From Corynebacterium sp. ACRPS (lineage in GTDB: Bacteria; Actinomycetota; Actinomycetes; Mycobacteriales; Mycobacteriaceae), in NCBI RefSeq assembly GCF_022346005.1, contig NZ_JAKRMY010000002.1, forward strand, positions 124,001 to 188,000: DNA of 64,000 nucleotides. Reading direction: 5' to 3'. The position numbers and the translations under genes were made by a program. Every line of letters begins with the position of its first letter. Within the stretch, counting starts at the first letter, position 1. This document shows positions 52,447-63,023 of the stretch, piece by piece. Below the pieces are notes generated by a model, which saw only the letters and a program-made list of their open reading frames with translations, made no database searches and was not told the DNA's origin.

Positions 52447-55131
52447 TTATCGCGACTGCAACAGATCCTTGACGGCCTCAAAGCCGCGCTGCGCACCTTC
52501 CGGCGCGGTACCAGAGCCCTGCGCCATGTCTGGCTTGCCGCCGCCGCGGCCGTTGACGTATTCGCCGAGGCGCTTGACGATGTCCCCTGCTTTCACGCCC
52601 TCGTCCACCGCCTTGCCCGTAGCGGCAGCAATGAACGGGAACTTACCCTTAGCCACTGCACCGAGCACGATGACCGCGGCCGTATCCTTCATCCGGTTAC
52701 GGATATCGGTGGCCACGGTGCGCAGGTCGCCGCTAGAAGTGCCATCGGGAAGCTGGAGCGTAATGGTCTTGATGCCATTGACATCGGTAGCCGAGTCGAT
52801 GAATTCAGAGGCCCGCGCGGTCAGTTGCGCCTTGCGCAGGACCTCGATTTCCTTCTCGGCGGCCTTGAGGCGCTCCGAAAGCTGAGAAATGCGCTCTGGC
52901 AGTTCCTCAGACTGCACCTTCAGCTCGCGGGAAACGCCCTCTACCAGCGCGGTTTCCTTGGAGTAGTACCGGAAGGCATCCATGCCGGAGTAGGCCTCGA
53001 TGCGGCGGGCGCCGGAGCCCACTGAGGACTCACCCAACACGGAAACGGGTCCGATTTCTGCCGAGGAACCAACGTGGGTACCACCGCAGAGCTCGATGGA
53101 AAATGGTCCGCCGATTTCCACCACGCGCACCTGGTTGCCGTAGTTTTCACCGAACAGGGCCATGGCACCCATCGCCTTGGCCTCTTCCAGCGAGGTCTCG
53201 ATGGTGTTGACGGCCATATTGGAGTCGATCGCCTGATTAGTAATCAGGGCGATTTCTTCCATTTGCTCTTGGCTCAACTGCTCGGTGTAGTTGAAGTCGA
53301 AGCGCAGGTAGCCCGGGCGGTTAAGGGAGCCCGCCTGCACTGCGGTGGGTCCCAGCACCTGCCGCAGGGCTGCGTGAATGAGGTGGGTGGCCGAGTGGGC
53401 CTGGGTTGCACCGTGGCGCCACTTCTCATCGACGGAAGCCTCAACGGACATGCCAAGGTCGAGCCCGCCGGCGGTAACGGAAGCCTTGTGTACCCACAGC
53501 TTCTTGCCAATCTTCTGGACGTCATTGACCTCCAGGAGGGATTCGCCCGCAGAAATGCGGCCGCGGTCAGCCATCTGTCCGCCGGACTCAGCGTAGAGCG
53601 GCGAGTGGTCCAAAATGACCTCAACCTCATCGCCCTCGTGTACCTCGTTGACCTTCTGGCCGTCTTTGACCAGGCCGATGACGTTCGCGCCCGAGACCAG
53701 TTCCTCATAGCCGGTGAATACGGTGGGGTTATTATCCACCCAGTCGCGGTACAAGGAGAGGTCGGTGTGACCGTGCTTCTTGGCCTGGTTATCGGCCTTG
53801 GCGCGGCGGCGCTGCTCGCCCATGGCGGCATTAAAGCCGTCCATGTCCACGTCGAGCCCGGCCTCTTGCGCCATTTCCAGGGTGAGGTCAATGGGGAAAC
53901 CGTAGGTATCGTGCAGCTCAAAGGCCTTATCACCGGAGAGCACCTTTTGGGTCTTCGCGCGGTGGGTGGAGCGCAGGTCCTCCACGGCTTCATCGAAAAG
54001 CTTGGTGCCAGATTCCAGCGTCTTCAAAAACGCCTTTTCCTCATTGATGGCCACGCGGAGGATGCGCTCGCGGTTATCCGCAATCTCAGGATAAGACGGG
54101 GTCATGGTATCCATGACCGTATTCATGAAGCGCTCCATGGTAGCGCCCTCGGCCCCCAGCAGCTTTGCGGAGCGAATGATGCGGCGCAACAGGCGGCGCA
54201 AGATATAGCCCCTGCCCTCATTACCTGGGGTAACGCCATCCAAGATGAGCATCATGCCGGTGCGCGAGTGGTCAGCCACCACGCGGAAGCGGATATTATC
54301 CTGCTGCGTTGCCTTCTCGCCGTAGGTGGCGCCGGTAAGCTCCTCGGCGACGTCAATGACCGGGCGCAGCAGGTCGGTCTCGTAAACGTTGTCTACCCCC
54401 TGCAAGAGGCAGGCGACGCGCTCGATGCCTAAGCCGGTGTCGATGTTTTTCTTCGGCAGCTCTCCGACGATCTCAAAATCGCCCTTTCCGGTCCCCTCAC
54501 CGCGCTCATTTTGCATGAACACGAGGTTCCAGATCTCCATGTAGCGGTTATCATCCGCAATCGGGCCGCCGTCCTTGCCGTATTCGGACCCGCGATCGTA
54601 ATAGATTTCCGAGCAGGGCCCACATGGTCCCGGCACGCCCATGGACCAGTAGTTATCTTCCATGCCCAGGCGCTGGATGCGCTTTTCTGGCACGCCGATC
54701 TTATCGCGCCAGATTTCCGCTGCCTCATCGTCATCGAGGTACACGGTGACCCATAGGCGCTCTGGGTCCAAGCCAAACCCGCCGTCTTCTACGTCTTTGG
54801 TCAGCAGGTTCCATGCATTGGAAATGGCGCCTTCCTTGAAGTACTGGCCAAAGGAGAAGTTACCCGCCATTTGGAAGAAGGTGTTGTGGCGGGTGGTAAT
54901 GCCCACCTCCTCAATATCCAAGGTGCGCACGCACTTCTGGATAGAGGTGGCAAGGCCTTGCGAAAATGGTGGGGTCTGCTGGCCCAAGAAATAGGGCTTG
55001 AAGGGCACCATGCCCGCGTTAACGAAAAGCAGGTTAGGGTCATCCAGGATCAAAGAGGCGCTGGGGACAACCTCGTGACCAGAATTGACGAAGTGCTGGG
55101 TAAACCGTTCCCGGATCTCATGAGTCTTCAC
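52447..55131 (-). CDS. alaS: Alanyl-tRNA synthetase
   Basis: Charges tRNA-Ala. The product of 894 residues has the class II catalytic core ([24 protein letters not shown]), the editing domain with metal-binding [11 protein letters not shown] and [13 protein letters not shown], and a C-terminal DHHA1 glycine-rich motif ([13 protein letters not shown]). The GTG at 55131 gives [10 protein letters not shown] and is nine bases after AGGA; the TTG two codons upstream is too close to that site. Confidence 0.97.
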   Translation of the reverse strand: MKTHEIRERFTQHFVNSGHEVVPSASLILDDPNLLFVNAGMVPFKPYFLGQQTPPFSQGLATSIQKCVRTLDIEEVGITTRHNTFFQMAGNFSFGQYFKEGAISNAWNLLTKDVEDGGFGLDPERLWVTVYLDDDEAAEIWRDKIGVPEKRIQRLGMEDNYWSMGVPGPCGPCSEIYYDRGSEYGKDGGPIADDNRYMEIWNLVFMQNERGEGTGKGDFEIVGELPKKNIDTGLGIERVACLLQGVDNVYETDLLRPVIDVAEELTGATYGEKATQQDNIRFRVVADHSRTGMMLILDGVTPGNEGRGYILRRLLRRIIRSAKLLGAEGATMERFMNTVMDTMTPSYPEIADNRERILRVAINEEKAFLKTLESGTKLFDEAVEDLRSTHRAKTQKVLSGDKAFELHDTYGFPIDLTLEMAQEAGLDVDMDGFNAAMGEQRRRAKADNQAKKHGHTDLSLYRDWVDNNPTVFTGYEELVSGANVIGLVKDGQKVNEVHEGDEVEVILDHSPLYAESGGQMADRGRISAGESLLEVNDVQKIGKKLWVHKASVTAGGLDLGMSVEASVDEKWRHGATQAHSATHLIHAALRQVLGPTAVQAGSLNRPGYLRFDFNYTEQLSQEQMEEIALITNQAIDSNMAVNTIETSLEEAKAMGAMALFGENYGNQVRVVEIGGPFSIELCGGTHVGSSAEIGPVSVLGESSVGSGARRIEAYSGMDAFRYYSKETALVEGVSRELKVQSEELPERISQLSERLKAAEKEIEVLRKAQLTARASEFIDSATDVNGIKTITLQLPDGTSSGDLRTVATDIRNRMKDTAAVIVLGAVAKGKFPFIAAATGKAVDEGVKAGDIVKRLGEYVNGRGGGKPDMAQGSGTAPEGAQRGFEAVKDLLQSR

Positions 55132-55236
55132 GAGCAATAATCCTAACTGTCTAAGCTTTTATCTTCCATCAAGAAGCTTTCTAACCCACCCAACTTTACC
55201 TACTGGTGGGCAGGCTGTGCCCATCGGTGGGGCCAA

Positions 55237-55253
55237 AACCGGCCATGCCGGTT
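55237..55253 (-). terminator. Small terminator between rarA and alaS
   Basis: AACCGGC (55237–55243) and GCCGGTT (55247–55253) form a 7-bp stem with a three-base loop. On the minus strand the stem runs into TTTT. It lies right after the rarA stop. Confidence 0.6.
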
Positions 55254-55258
55254 CGCAC

Positions 55259-56644
55259 TTAGCGGCGCTTGCCGCGAAGTATCCTGCGCAAACGGCCAAT
55301 ATAGTCAAAGATTCTCTTCTCAGCGCCGTGTTCGGTGGGCTCATAATATACGGTGCCCTCGAGCTCATCGGGCAGGTATTGTTGCTCCACTACCCCGCGC
55401 GGATCATCGTGGGGATAGGAATACCCCGTCGCATTTCCCAGCCGCTTGGCGCCCTCATAGTGCCCATCGCGCAGGTGCGGCGGCACGTGGCCCACCTTGC
55501 CGGCCGCGACATCGGCCTGCGCCTTAGTAATGGCAGCGATAACGGACGGCGATTTCGGCGCCGTCGCCAAGTGAATCGTTGCCTGCGCCAATGGGATGCG
55601 CGCTTCCGGCAAGCCGATCAGTTGCGCCGCCTCTGCGGCAGCGACGGCGACTTGCAAGGCCGTGGGATCTGCCATGCCAATATCTTCTGAGGCGTGAACC
55701 ATCAGGCGGCGGGCGATAAACCGGGGATCCTCGCTGGCTTCCACCATGCGCGCTAGGTAGTACAGCGCGGCATCGACATCGGAGCCGCGGATGGACTTGA
55801 TGAAGGCGGAGGTCACGTCGTAGTGCTGGTCGCCGTCGCGGTCATAGCGCACCACCGCCCGATTCACGTTATCCGTAATCGTGGTCGCGGTGATCTCGCC
55901 GCCATCGTCGACTGCTTCCGCGGCCGCTTCAAGGTAGGTCAGGCTGCGCCGGGCATCACCACCAGAAAGCACGACGAGCTGGTTTAATGCCTCATCAGTA
56001 ATGGTTAAGTCGCGCTCGCCTAGCCCCCGATCGCTGTCTAACGCGCGGCGCGCTACGCCTTTGAGGTCCGCCTCGCTCAGCGAGTGCAGTTGCAGTAGGA
56101 GCGAGCGGGAAAGCAACGGCGAAACGACCGAGAATGACGGGTTTTCGGTCGTCGCTGCAACGAGCAGAACCGTCCGGTTTTCCACCGCCGCCAGCAAGGC
56201 GTCCTGCTGGGTTTTGGAGAAGCGGTGCACCTCATCGATGAAAAGGACCGTTCGGCGGCCATGGATAAGCTCTTGGCGGGCGTGGGTAATGACTTCGCGC
56301 ACCTGCTTCACCCCTGAATCAAGGGCGGAGAGACCAACGAAGTTTTGGCCCATCTGGCTGGCTATCAGCGAGGCAATCGTCGTCTTGCCAGTACCGGGCG
56401 GCCCATACAAAATGACCGAAGCCTCGCCGGATCCTTCGACCAAGCGGCGCAGCGGCTTGCCGGGGCCAAGGAGGTGGTCCTGGCCTACGACCTCTTCCAA
56501 AGTCTGCGGGCGCATGCGCGCGGCCAAGGGCGAACCGGAGTGCGTGGCAAAGAGATTGGCCGTGGGAAAAGACGATGCCGAGCCATCGCCTCCCATGCTG
56601 CCGCCGGCATTGGGAGAGGCGCCGAAGAGAGAATCCTGGCTCAT
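55259..56644 (-). CDS. rarA: Replication-associated recombination protein RarA (MgsA family)
   Basis: AAA+ ATPase of 461 residues acting at stalled replication forks. It has Walker [12 protein letters not shown], Walker [16 protein letters not shown], sensor 1 [10 protein letters not shown] and the C-terminal clamp-loader-like oligomerisation domain ([14 protein letters not shown]). The start is the ATG at 56644 ([15 protein letters not shown]). The N terminus may hold a short Gln-containing clamp-binding motif, but this is not certain. It follows the phosphotransferase-like gene by 31 bases. Confidence 0.96.
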   Translation of the reverse strand: MSQDSLFGASPNAGGSMGGDGSASSFPTANLFATHSGSPLAARMRPQTLEEVVGQDHLLGPGKPLRRLVEGSGEASVILYGPPGTGKTTIASLIASQMGQNFVGLSALDSGVKQVREVITHARQELIHGRRTVLFIDEVHRFSKTQQDALLAAVENRTVLLVAATTENPSFSVVSPLLSRSLLLQLHSLSEADLKGVARRALDSDRGLGERDLTITDEALNQLVVLSGGDARRSLTYLEAAAEAVDDGGEITATTITDNVNRAVVRYDRDGDQHYDVTSAFIKSIRGSDVDAALYYLARMVEASEDPRFIARRLMVHASEDIGMADPTALQVAVAAAEAAQLIGLPEARIPLAQATIHLATAPKSPSVIAAITKAQADVAAGKVGHVPPHLRDGHYEGAKRLGNATGYSYPHDDPRGVVEQQYLPDELEGTVYYEPTEHGAEKRIFDYIGRLRRILRGKRR

Positions 56645-56675
56645 GTGGTTATAGCTCCCCAAAAAGGTGTAGTGA

Positions 56676-57890
56676 TTAGTCGTCGTGGACGCGGCGGGCA
56701 ACCAAGTTGCCAAACTCCGCGATGGCCGTACACGGTGCGGTCCCGCATTGGGCGGCGTAGCGCGCGAGCGCATCAAAGGTTTCATAGAGGTCTTGGCGCA
56801 CGAATAGTTCGTCCTCATTAAAAGGTCCGCTCTCTGGTGGGCGCAGGATCGAGCGCTGCGGGTCGTGGACAACCTCCGCTTCCCCGCTAGCAAGAGCAAC
56901 CAATCCCTCAATTCCCCCAGCGTGCATGGTGGTCACGCTGGACAGAGCCCAGCCGATGAGGGAGGCGACGATAAGTCCGTGCAATTCGTCTTCATCGGCA
57001 AAGCGCGGCCACACCTCAGATACCTCGCGCGACCATGCGGCGAGGAATGTATCTGCTTCCTTATCCGTAATTGGCTTAGAAAACAAGAATTGCGGAAAGC
57101 CCGCGATAACGCAGGCGACATCGAAGCCCACGTTCCTAAAGCCTGCCCATTCGTAATCCAAGAAGTGCAAGCGCTTGGAAACGATGATGTTATCCGGCGA
57201 AAGATCGAAGGGAGTAAAGGCCCTATCCTTGCCAGAGGCGAGGGATTCAGCGGCTTGATTGGCCAAGCTGCGGAAACTTTCGGGGGCTTCAAGCCCCGCC
57301 TCATCCAGCAGATTGAGACCAATGCCGATGGAGCGATACAAGGATTGATCGCGCACGGATTGGTGATCGGCGTATTCCGGGTTATGGCGCAAGGTGCGGT
57401 TGAGCAGGGTTTCGAAATCCTGCTCGTGATCTGCGGTGCCCACGTGGATATGCCCCAATGCCGTGCCCAAGGAACGCAGGATGCGAATGCGATCCTCATC
57501 GCCGGATTCTAAGAGCACATCCGCAAGGGTCTCGGCTTCACCCAAATCCGTTAGGACGATGATGCGCCGGTCTAAATCGTGGGCGAGCAGCACGGGTCCA
57601 GGGCGCACGTCTTCTGCTAAGGCGGTGGTGAATTGATAGGCCACGACCTCGCGCAGCATTGCTGCGTCATCCACGCCGTAGCCGGTGACCGGATTGTATT
57701 TGATGACCACAGAGCGATGCGGCAAAAAGGCGCTAGGGGCAACCTTCGCGCGCAGGACTAAGGCATTGCCGGATCCGCCTAAATCCTCAATGTCTGACAT
57801 TTCCGGCGTGCCACCAAAGCGGCGCGACAACATTTCCGATGCGGCACCAATGACCTCATCGGCCGAAAGCACTGTCTGTGTATCAACCAT
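56676..57890 (-). CDS. Aminoglycoside-phosphotransferase-fold protein, atypical catalytic loop
   Basis: Protein of 404 residues with a kinase-like (APH) fold. The N-lobe Lys is in SVVIKYNP, the catalytic loop reads [13 protein letters not shown], and the metal-binding Asp is in FLDYEWAGF. In the usual H-G-D-x4-N loop the His is replaced by Pro, while Asp and Asn are kept. It sits between aspS and rarA and is probably co-transcribed with rarA. The substrate is unknown; antibiotic resistance is not implied. The start is the ATG at 57890 ([12 protein letters not shown]). Confidence 0.8.
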   Translation of the reverse strand: MVDTQTVLSADEVIGAASEMLSRRFGGTPEMSDIEDLGGSGNALVLRAKVAPSAFLPHRSVVIKYNPVTGYGVDDAAMLREVVAYQFTTALAEDVRPGPVLLAHDLDRRIIVLTDLGEAETLADVLLESGDEDRIRILRSLGTALGHIHVGTADHEQDFETLLNRTLRHNPEYADHQSVRDQSLYRSIGIGLNLLDEAGLEAPESFRSLANQAAESLASGKDRAFTPFDLSPDNIIVSKRLHFLDYEWAGFRNVGFDVACVIAGFPQFLFSKPITDKEADTFLAAWSREVSEVWPRFADEDELHGLIVASLIGWALSSVTTMHAGGIEGLVALASGEAEVVHDPQRSILRPPESGPFNEDELFVRQDLYETFDALARYAAQCGTAPCTAIAEFGNLVARRVHDD

Positions 57891-57918
57891 AGTTCTATCC
57901 AGTATGCCCGCCAACACA

Positions 57919-57979
57919 AAGCGGGGGCTACACCCTCGCCGCACAAGTGTCCGCTGCGGCGAGGGCGCGCGCCCCGCTT
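57919..57979 (-). terminator. Terminator after aspS
   Basis: An outer stem AAGCGGGG (57919–57926) with CCCCGCTT (57972–57979) encloses an inner 11-bp stem CCCTCGCCGCA (57933–57943) with TGCGGCGAGGG (57955–57965). A short T tract follows on the minus strand. Confidence 0.8.
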
Positions 57980-58015
57980 ACCCTAAAAATGGTGTCGTGA
58001 TAGCGAGCCTAAGAG

Positions 58016-59842
58016 CTAGTTCTCCTGCTCTGATTTCGCGGCCTTAGCCTCTTCGCCGTTCCTTTTCTTCTCCGGCTTGAAGTCCACGCCGGTCTCCTTG
58101 CGCTGTGCGGCGGGGATGGGCGCGGGGGCATCGGTAAGCGGATCCACGCCGCCACCGGACTTCGGGAAGGCAATCACGTCGCGGATGGAGTCAAAGCCGC
58201 CCAAGAGGGACACGATGCGGTCCCAGCCAAAGGCGATGCCGCCGTGTGGCGGTGCGCCGTAGGAGAAGGCGTCGAGCAAGAAGCCGAACTTCTCTTGTGC
58301 TTCCTCATCGCCGATGCCCATGACCTCAAAGACGCGCTTTTGCACATCTTCTTGGTGAATACGGATGGAACCGCCGCCGATCTCGTTGCCGTTGCAAACG
58401 ATGTCGTAGGCATAGGCCGTGGCCTCGCCCGGGTTCTCGTCGAAGGAATCGATCCACTCCGGCTTCGGCGAGGTAAAGGCGTGGTGCACCGCGGTCCACT
58501 TGGAGTGGCCCAAGGCCACGTCGCCGGACGCGGTGGCATCGGCAGAAGGCTCGAAGAGCGGGGCGTCAACGACCCAGGTAAAGGACCAGTCGCCTTCCTT
58601 GATGAGGTCGAGCTTCTTGGCAATTTCGCCGCGGGCTGCACCCAGCAGCGCGCGGGAAGACTTGGTATCGCCGGCGGCGAAGAAGATGGCGTCACCGGGT
58701 TTTGCGCCAACGTGCTCGGCGATGCCCTCGCGCTCCGCGTCGGTGATGTTCTTGGCCACTGGCCCGCCCAGGGTGCCATCTTCTGCGACGGTTATGTAGG
58801 CAAGGCCCTTGGCGCCGCGCTGCTTGGCCCAGTCCTGCCATGCATCGAACTGGCGGCGCGGCTGCGAAGCACCGCCGTCCATGACCACGGCACCGACGTA
58901 TTCGTTCTGGAAGACGCGGAAGGTGGTGTCCTCGAAGAACTCCGTGCACTCGACAATCTTGATGTCAAAGCGCAGGTCCGGCTTATCGGAGCCGTAGTAC
59001 TTCATGGCATCGGCATAGGTCATGCGCGGGATTGGGGTCTGAATGTCGTAGCCGATGAGCTTCCACAGCTCCTTGACAATCTCTTCACCAAGCGCAATGA
59101 CATCGTCTTGATCCACGAAGGACATCTCCACGTCCAACTGGGTAAATTCCGGCTGGCGGTCGGCGCGGAAGTCCTCATCGCGGTAGCAGCGCGCGATTTG
59201 GTAGTAGCGCTCCATGCCGGCCACCATCAGCAGCTGCTTGAATAGCTGCGGCGACTGCGGCAGCGCGTACCAAGAACCCGGCTTCAGGCGGGCAGGGACC
59301 AAAAAGTCGCGCGCGCCCTCTGGGGTGGAGCGGGTCAAGGTAGGGGTTTCGATTTCGGCGAAATCGTGCTTATCCAGCACGTTACGGGCCGCGCGGTTGG
59401 CAGCGGAGCGCAGGCGCAGGGCCTTTGCTTGGCGCTCGCGGCGCAGATCCAAGTAGCGGTACTTCAGGCGGGTCTCCTCGCCTACCTCGCCAGAGGCGGA
59501 AGGATCATCTACCTGGAAGGGCAGCGCTGCGGATTTGTTGAGCACCTCCAGGTCGGTGACGTTGACCTCGATATCTCCGGAAGGCAGGTTCGGGTTTTCG
59601 GAGTCTTCTGGGCGCGGCTCCACCACGCCGGTTACCTTGACGCAGTATTCCGAACGCAGGTCGTGGGCGCGCTCTGCCACATCGGATTCGCGGAAGACCA
59701 CCTGGGCGATGCCGGAACGATCGCGCAGGTCGATGAAGATGACGCCGCCGTGGTCACGGCGACGAGAGACCCAACCGGTTAGGGTTACGGTCTCTTCTGC
59801 CAGTTCTTTGCGGAGCTCACCGGCCAAATGGGTACGCAGCAC
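58016..59842 (-). CDS. aspS: Aspartyl-tRNA synthetase
   Basis: Charges tRNA-Asp. The product of 608 residues has an N-terminal OB-fold anticodon domain ([20 protein letters not shown]), class II motif 2 ([21 protein letters not shown], shown in part as [12 protein letters not shown]), a GAD insertion domain and motif 3 near the end ([13 protein letters not shown]). It is the bacterial type; whether it also charges tRNA-Asn cannot be read from the sequence by eye. The start is GTG 59842. A lysine/glutamate-rich tail ends the protein. Confidence 0.97.
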   Translation of the reverse strand: MLRTHLAGELRKELAEETVTLTGWVSRRRDHGGVIFIDLRDRSGIAQVVFRESDVAERAHDLRSEYCVKVTGVVEPRPEDSENPNLPSGDIEVNVTDLEVLNKSAALPFQVDDPSASGEVGEETRLKYRYLDLRRERQAKALRLRSAANRAARNVLDKHDFAEIETPTLTRSTPEGARDFLVPARLKPGSWYALPQSPQLFKQLLMVAGMERYYQIARCYRDEDFRADRQPEFTQLDVEMSFVDQDDVIALGEEIVKELWKLIGYDIQTPIPRMTYADAMKYYGSDKPDLRFDIKIVECTEFFEDTTFRVFQNEYVGAVVMDGGASQPRRQFDAWQDWAKQRGAKGLAYITVAEDGTLGGPVAKNITDAEREGIAEHVGAKPGDAIFFAAGDTKSSRALLGAARGEIAKKLDLIKEGDWSFTWVVDAPLFEPSADATASGDVALGHSKWTAVHHAFTSPKPEWIDSFDENPGEATAYAYDIVCNGNEIGGGSIRIHQEDVQKRVFEVMGIGDEEAQEKFGFLLDAFSYGAPPHGGIAFGWDRIVSLLGGFDSIRDVIAFPKSGGGVDPLTDAPAPIPAAQRKETGVDFKPEKKRNGEEAKAAKSEQEN

Positions 59843-60083
59843 TATAATTCAATCCCTTCTGAAATGGAGTTACTTGCGGGTCCAGCCACGCGTAAACAGC
59901 GCGCGCCCAACCAAGCACAAGACTAGGAACTTGGCCAATTCTACATCCCACCGCCGTTTCTTCTCCCATTAAGTCCAATTAAGGCACCAGGCATGGGTGC
60001 GAACCGGACGCCGCTGCCAGTACCGCGCATAAATGTGGCCGGTACGCACTGAAGACGCCGAAAAGGTGTGACACTATTTAGGC

Positions 60084-60965
60084 ATGACGTTTAAATCTGG
60101 TGCCGATTTTGATGGCCAGCGCGCAACCTCCGGCGGTGGCGGCGGCCTCGCTATAGGCGGCGGCATCGGCTCCGTCGTGCTCGTCGGGCTCTACCTCTTA
60201 TTGGGAGGAAACCCCTCCGATATTGGCGCCCTCCTGGGCAATGAAAAGTCCCAATCCGGCACCCACTCCGGTGCCGATGATTCCGCCTTCGATCACTGCC
60301 AAACGGCAGAAGACGGCAATAAATACGATGACTGCCGGGTCATGTTTACCGCCATGAGCGTGGATAATGTCTGGGCCGCCGAGCTACCCGAGCAAGCCGG
60401 CATCGAATACACCAACCCTGGCCGGGTGATTTTTAATAGCTCCACCAATTCCGGCTGCGGCACTGCGTCTTCAGCCACGGGGCCGTTTTATTGCCCCGCC
60501 GACCAATCGGCGTATTTTGACACCACGTTTTTCAATTCGCTGAGCAACTACGGCGCGCACAATGCCCCGTTCGCGCAGATGTACATCGTTGCCCACGAGT
60601 TTGGTCACCACATTCAGCAGCTCGAGGGCACGCTGCAGCTATCTGACTATAACGACCCCGGCGCGGATTCCAATGCGGTAAAGATCGAGCTCCAGGCAGA
60701 TTGCTACGCCGGTATTTGGGCTTCCCACGCGGATAAGGGCGAGGATGCTCTGCTGGAGCCGATTTCCCAACAGCAGGTGGCTGACGCAGTCACCGCGGCG
60801 CAGGCTGTGGGTGACGATAATATTCAGCGCCGTTCCACTGGGCAGGTCCAACCCGATGCGTGGACGCACGGTTCTTCCGAGCAACGCCAGCGAGCTTTCC
60901 TTGCTGGTTATAATTCCGGCCAGATGGCTGAGTGCGACACCTTGGGGCGCGGGGTCTACAGCTAA
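60084..60965 (+). CDS. Putative neutral zinc metallopeptidase (YpfJ family)
   Basis: Protein of 293 residues. The N terminus is glycine-rich, followed by one membrane helix (about 21–42), and the rest should lie outside the membrane. The zinc peptidase motif HEFGHH begins at His171 with Glu172 as the general base. The family (Pfam Zn_peptidase, YpfJ) has few characterised members and no known substrate. It is divergent from aspS, with 241 bases between them. Confidence 0.9.
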   Translation: MTFKSGADFDGQRATSGGGGGLAIGGGIGSVVLVGLYLLLGGNPSDIGALLGNEKSQSGTHSGADDSAFDHCQTAEDGNKYDDCRVMFTAMSVDNVWAAELPEQAGIEYTNPGRVIFNSSTNSGCGTASSATGPFYCPADQSAYFDTTFFNSLSNYGAHNAPFAQMYIVAHEFGHHIQQLEGTLQLSDYNDPGADSNAVKIELQADCYAGIWASHADKGEDALLEPISQQQVADAVTAAQAVGDDNIQRRSTGQVQPDAWTHGSSEQRQRAFLAGYNSGQMAECDTLGRGVYS

Positions 60966-61016
60966 CTCCCGGCCCCCTCTTTACCCCGCTGGGAATAATC
61001 TCCCTGCCCGCATTGT

Positions 61017-61034
61017 TGACATGTCACGTACAAT
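61017..61034 (+). promoter_or_regulatory. Promoter region with palindrome for the monooxygenase pair
   Basis: TACAAT (61029–61034) is a good -10 box. Directly before it the perfect 10-base palindrome TGACATGTCA (61017–61026) sits where a repressor would block RNA polymerase. Its core ACATGTCAC recurs in the sdaA promoter. Confidence 0.5.
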
Positions 61035-61070
61035 GATTACAGGTACGCAGCAAGAGTAGAAAGGGACACC

Positions 61071-62183
61071 ATGCAATTTGGCATTTTCACGGTCGGAGAT
61101 GTGACCACCGATCCAACGACGGGCGAAACCCCATCAGAGGCGAAGCGAATCCGCAATATTACGGAAATCGCGCTCAAGGCAGAAGAAGTGGGCCTCGATG
61201 TCTTTGCCACAGGCGAGCACCACAACCCGCCCTTCGTTCCGTCCTCCCCGACGACCCACCTAGCCTATATCGCAGCGCAGACCGAGCGCTTGCAGCTTTC
61301 TACCTCCACGACGCTGATTACCACCAATGACCCGGTAAAGATCGCCGAAGATTACGCCTTTTTGCAACACCTTTCCGGCGGCCGGGTGGATCTGATGATG
61401 GGGCGCGGCAATACCGGCCCCGTCTACCCGTGGTTTGGCAAAGATATCCGCCAAGGCATCCCGTTGGCCGTGGAAAATTACCACTTGCTGCGCCGCCTGT
61501 GGCGGGAAAACAGCGTCAACTGGGAGGGCAAATTCCGCACCCCGTTGCAGGCGTTTACCTCTACCCCGGCGCCCCTCGATGGCATCCCGCCGTTTGTATG
61601 GCACGGCTCCATTCGTTCTACCCAGATTGCAGAACAAGCGGCCTATTACGGCGACGGGTTCTTTCACAATAATATCTTCTGGAATCAAGAACACACGGCC
61701 AAGATGGTCAACATGTACCGGCGTCGCTTTGCTTCCTATGGCCACGGCCAAGCAGACCAAGCCATCGTGGGGCTCGGCGGCCAGGTATTCATCGGCGATA
61801 CTGAAGAGGAGGCCAAGAGGTTCTTCCGCCCGTACTTCGATAACGCCCCCGTGTACGGGCACGGGCCTAGCCTGGAGGAATTTACTGACTACACCCCGCT
61901 GACCGTGGGTACCGCAGAGCAGGTTATTGAGCGCACCCTGAAATTTGCGGACTACGTGGGCGATTACCAACGCCAGCTCTTCCTCATCGATCACGCCGGG
62001 CTGCCACAAGAAGTGGTGCTCAAGCAGATAGAAATTCTTGGCACACAAGTAGTACCGGAGCTTCGTCGGCGCTTTGAGCAGCGACGACCAGAGCATGTAC
62101 CCTCGGATCCGCCAACGCATGCCACGCTCAAGCAGCACCCAGATTCCCCGCACTTTCGCGTAAGCCCTGGAAAGGAGGACTAA
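61071..62183 (+). CDS. Luciferase-like FMN-dependent monooxygenase, CE1758 family
   Basis: Flavin-dependent oxidoreductase of 370 residues with the bacterial luciferase-like barrel. Features are VFATGEHHNPPFVPSSP near residue 45, the LSGGRVDLMMGRGNTGP segment, and the late FLIDHAGLPQEVVLKQIE. Overall pattern and partner gene match the CE1758 family. The substrate is unknown. The ATG follows AAAGGGA. The reductase gene begins three bases after its stop, so the two form one operon. Confidence 0.9.
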   Translation: MQFGIFTVGDVTTDPTTGETPSEAKRIRNITEIALKAEEVGLDVFATGEHHNPPFVPSSPTTHLAYIAAQTERLQLSTSTTLITTNDPVKIAEDYAFLQHLSGGRVDLMMGRGNTGPVYPWFGKDIRQGIPLAVENYHLLRRLWRENSVNWEGKFRTPLQAFTSTPAPLDGIPPFVWHGSIRSTQIAEQAAYYGDGFFHNNIFWNQEHTAKMVNMYRRRFASYGHGQADQAIVGLGGQVFIGDTEEEAKRFFRPYFDNAPVYGHGPSLEEFTDYTPLTVGTAEQVIERTLKFADYVGDYQRQLFLIDHAGLPQEVVLKQIEILGTQVVPELRRRFEQRRPEHVPSDPPTHATLKQHPDSPHFRVSPGKED

Positions 62184-62186
62184 GCA

Positions 62187-62855
62187 ATGCGCTCTTTAGT
62201 TGTCCTCACGGCCGGGCTCTCGGAACCATCATCTACCCGGCAATTGGCTGAGACCATTGCAGAAGCCACCGAGGCGAAGATTTCCGCGCGCGGTGAAGGC
62301 GTGAACACTCACATCATTGAGGTGCGCACCCTTGCTTCTGAATTGGCCACGGCCATGACCAATTGGGCGGCCCCAACGCCCCAATTGGATGAAGCAAAAG
62401 AGCTGCTTTCCACGGCCGATGGCTTTATCGCCGTCACCCCTGCCTTCCAAGGCAGCTACTCCGGGCTGTTCAAGATGTTTTTTGATGTTCTGGATGCCCA
62501 CGCCTTGGAGGAACTGCCTACCATCGTTGCCGCTACGGGCGGTTCCCCGCGCCACGCGCTCATCTTGGACTATGCGCTGCGCCCCCTGTTGAATTACCTG
62601 CACGCCCACGTCGTTCCGACCGGCATATTCCAGGCAACCGAGGATCTGGGCACCGCCGAGGGCGCGCGCATTCGCAGCCGTATCGAGCGCGCCGCAACGC
62701 AACTTGCTGATCAGATGATCCGCCCCACGGATCGGGTCGCCGGGCTTGCCGATGCCCCCAAACCCAGCCCCCATTCCCGCCCTACCGGAATCGGAGTGGA
62801 CGAAGAGTTTCTGCCTTTCGAGAAAATTTTGTCCCAATACGACGGAAAGCACTAG
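62187..62855 (+). CDS. NADPH-dependent FMN reductase, CE1759 family
   Basis: Flavodoxin-like FMN reductase of 222 residues with the N-terminal SLVVLTAGLSEPSSTRQLAE (phosphate-binding loop) and VTPAFQGSYSGLFKMFFDVL. It probably supplies reduced FMN to the monooxygenase encoded three bases upstream; such duos are a recognised family pairing (CE1758/CE1759). The ATG is preceded by AAGGAGG within the end of the first gene. The C-terminal 40 residues are polar. Confidence 0.9.
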   Translation: MRSLVVLTAGLSEPSSTRQLAETIAEATEAKISARGEGVNTHIIEVRTLASELATAMTNWAAPTPQLDEAKELLSTADGFIAVTPAFQGSYSGLFKMFFDVLDAHALEELPTIVAATGGSPRHALILDYALRPLLNYLHAHVVPTGIFQATEDLGTAEGARIRSRIERAATQLADQMIRPTDRVAGLADAPKPSPHSRPTGIGVDEEFLPFEKILSQYDGKH

Positions 62856-62875
62856 CGCCGCAATACCTATCGCAT

Positions 62876-62926
62876 ATTCTAAAATTGATACATGTCACAT
62901 ATTTCTCTACGCTTGAATTTTAGAAT
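62876..62926 (+). promoter_or_regulatory. sdaA: sdaA promoter bracketed by an 11-base inverted repeat
   Basis: TTGATA (62885–62890) and TACGCT (62908–62913), 17 bases apart, make a -35/-10 pair. ATTCTAAAATT (62876–62886) and its exact reverse complement AATTTTAGAAT (62916–62926) lie on either side, the second over the expected transcription start. This looks like an operator pair. Weak RNA hairpin formation is less likely given the AT content. Confidence 0.5.
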
Positions 62927-63023
62927 GTTCGACCCGAATCCCCGCGCCTGAGAAAATCTCTTTTTCATGCTCTTGGACCGATAACTCTCTTGCTACGAAG
63001 AAAGGTTTCTTAAGGCTTTCACC

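Noticed and set aside
53074..54432. A 452-codon + strand frame opposite alaS
   Set aside because: It is antisense to the conserved alaS coding sequence, without recognisable motifs.
56676..57890. An aminoglycoside resistance gene
   Set aside because: Only the fold is shared; the catalytic loop is atypical and the gene sits in a housekeeping context.
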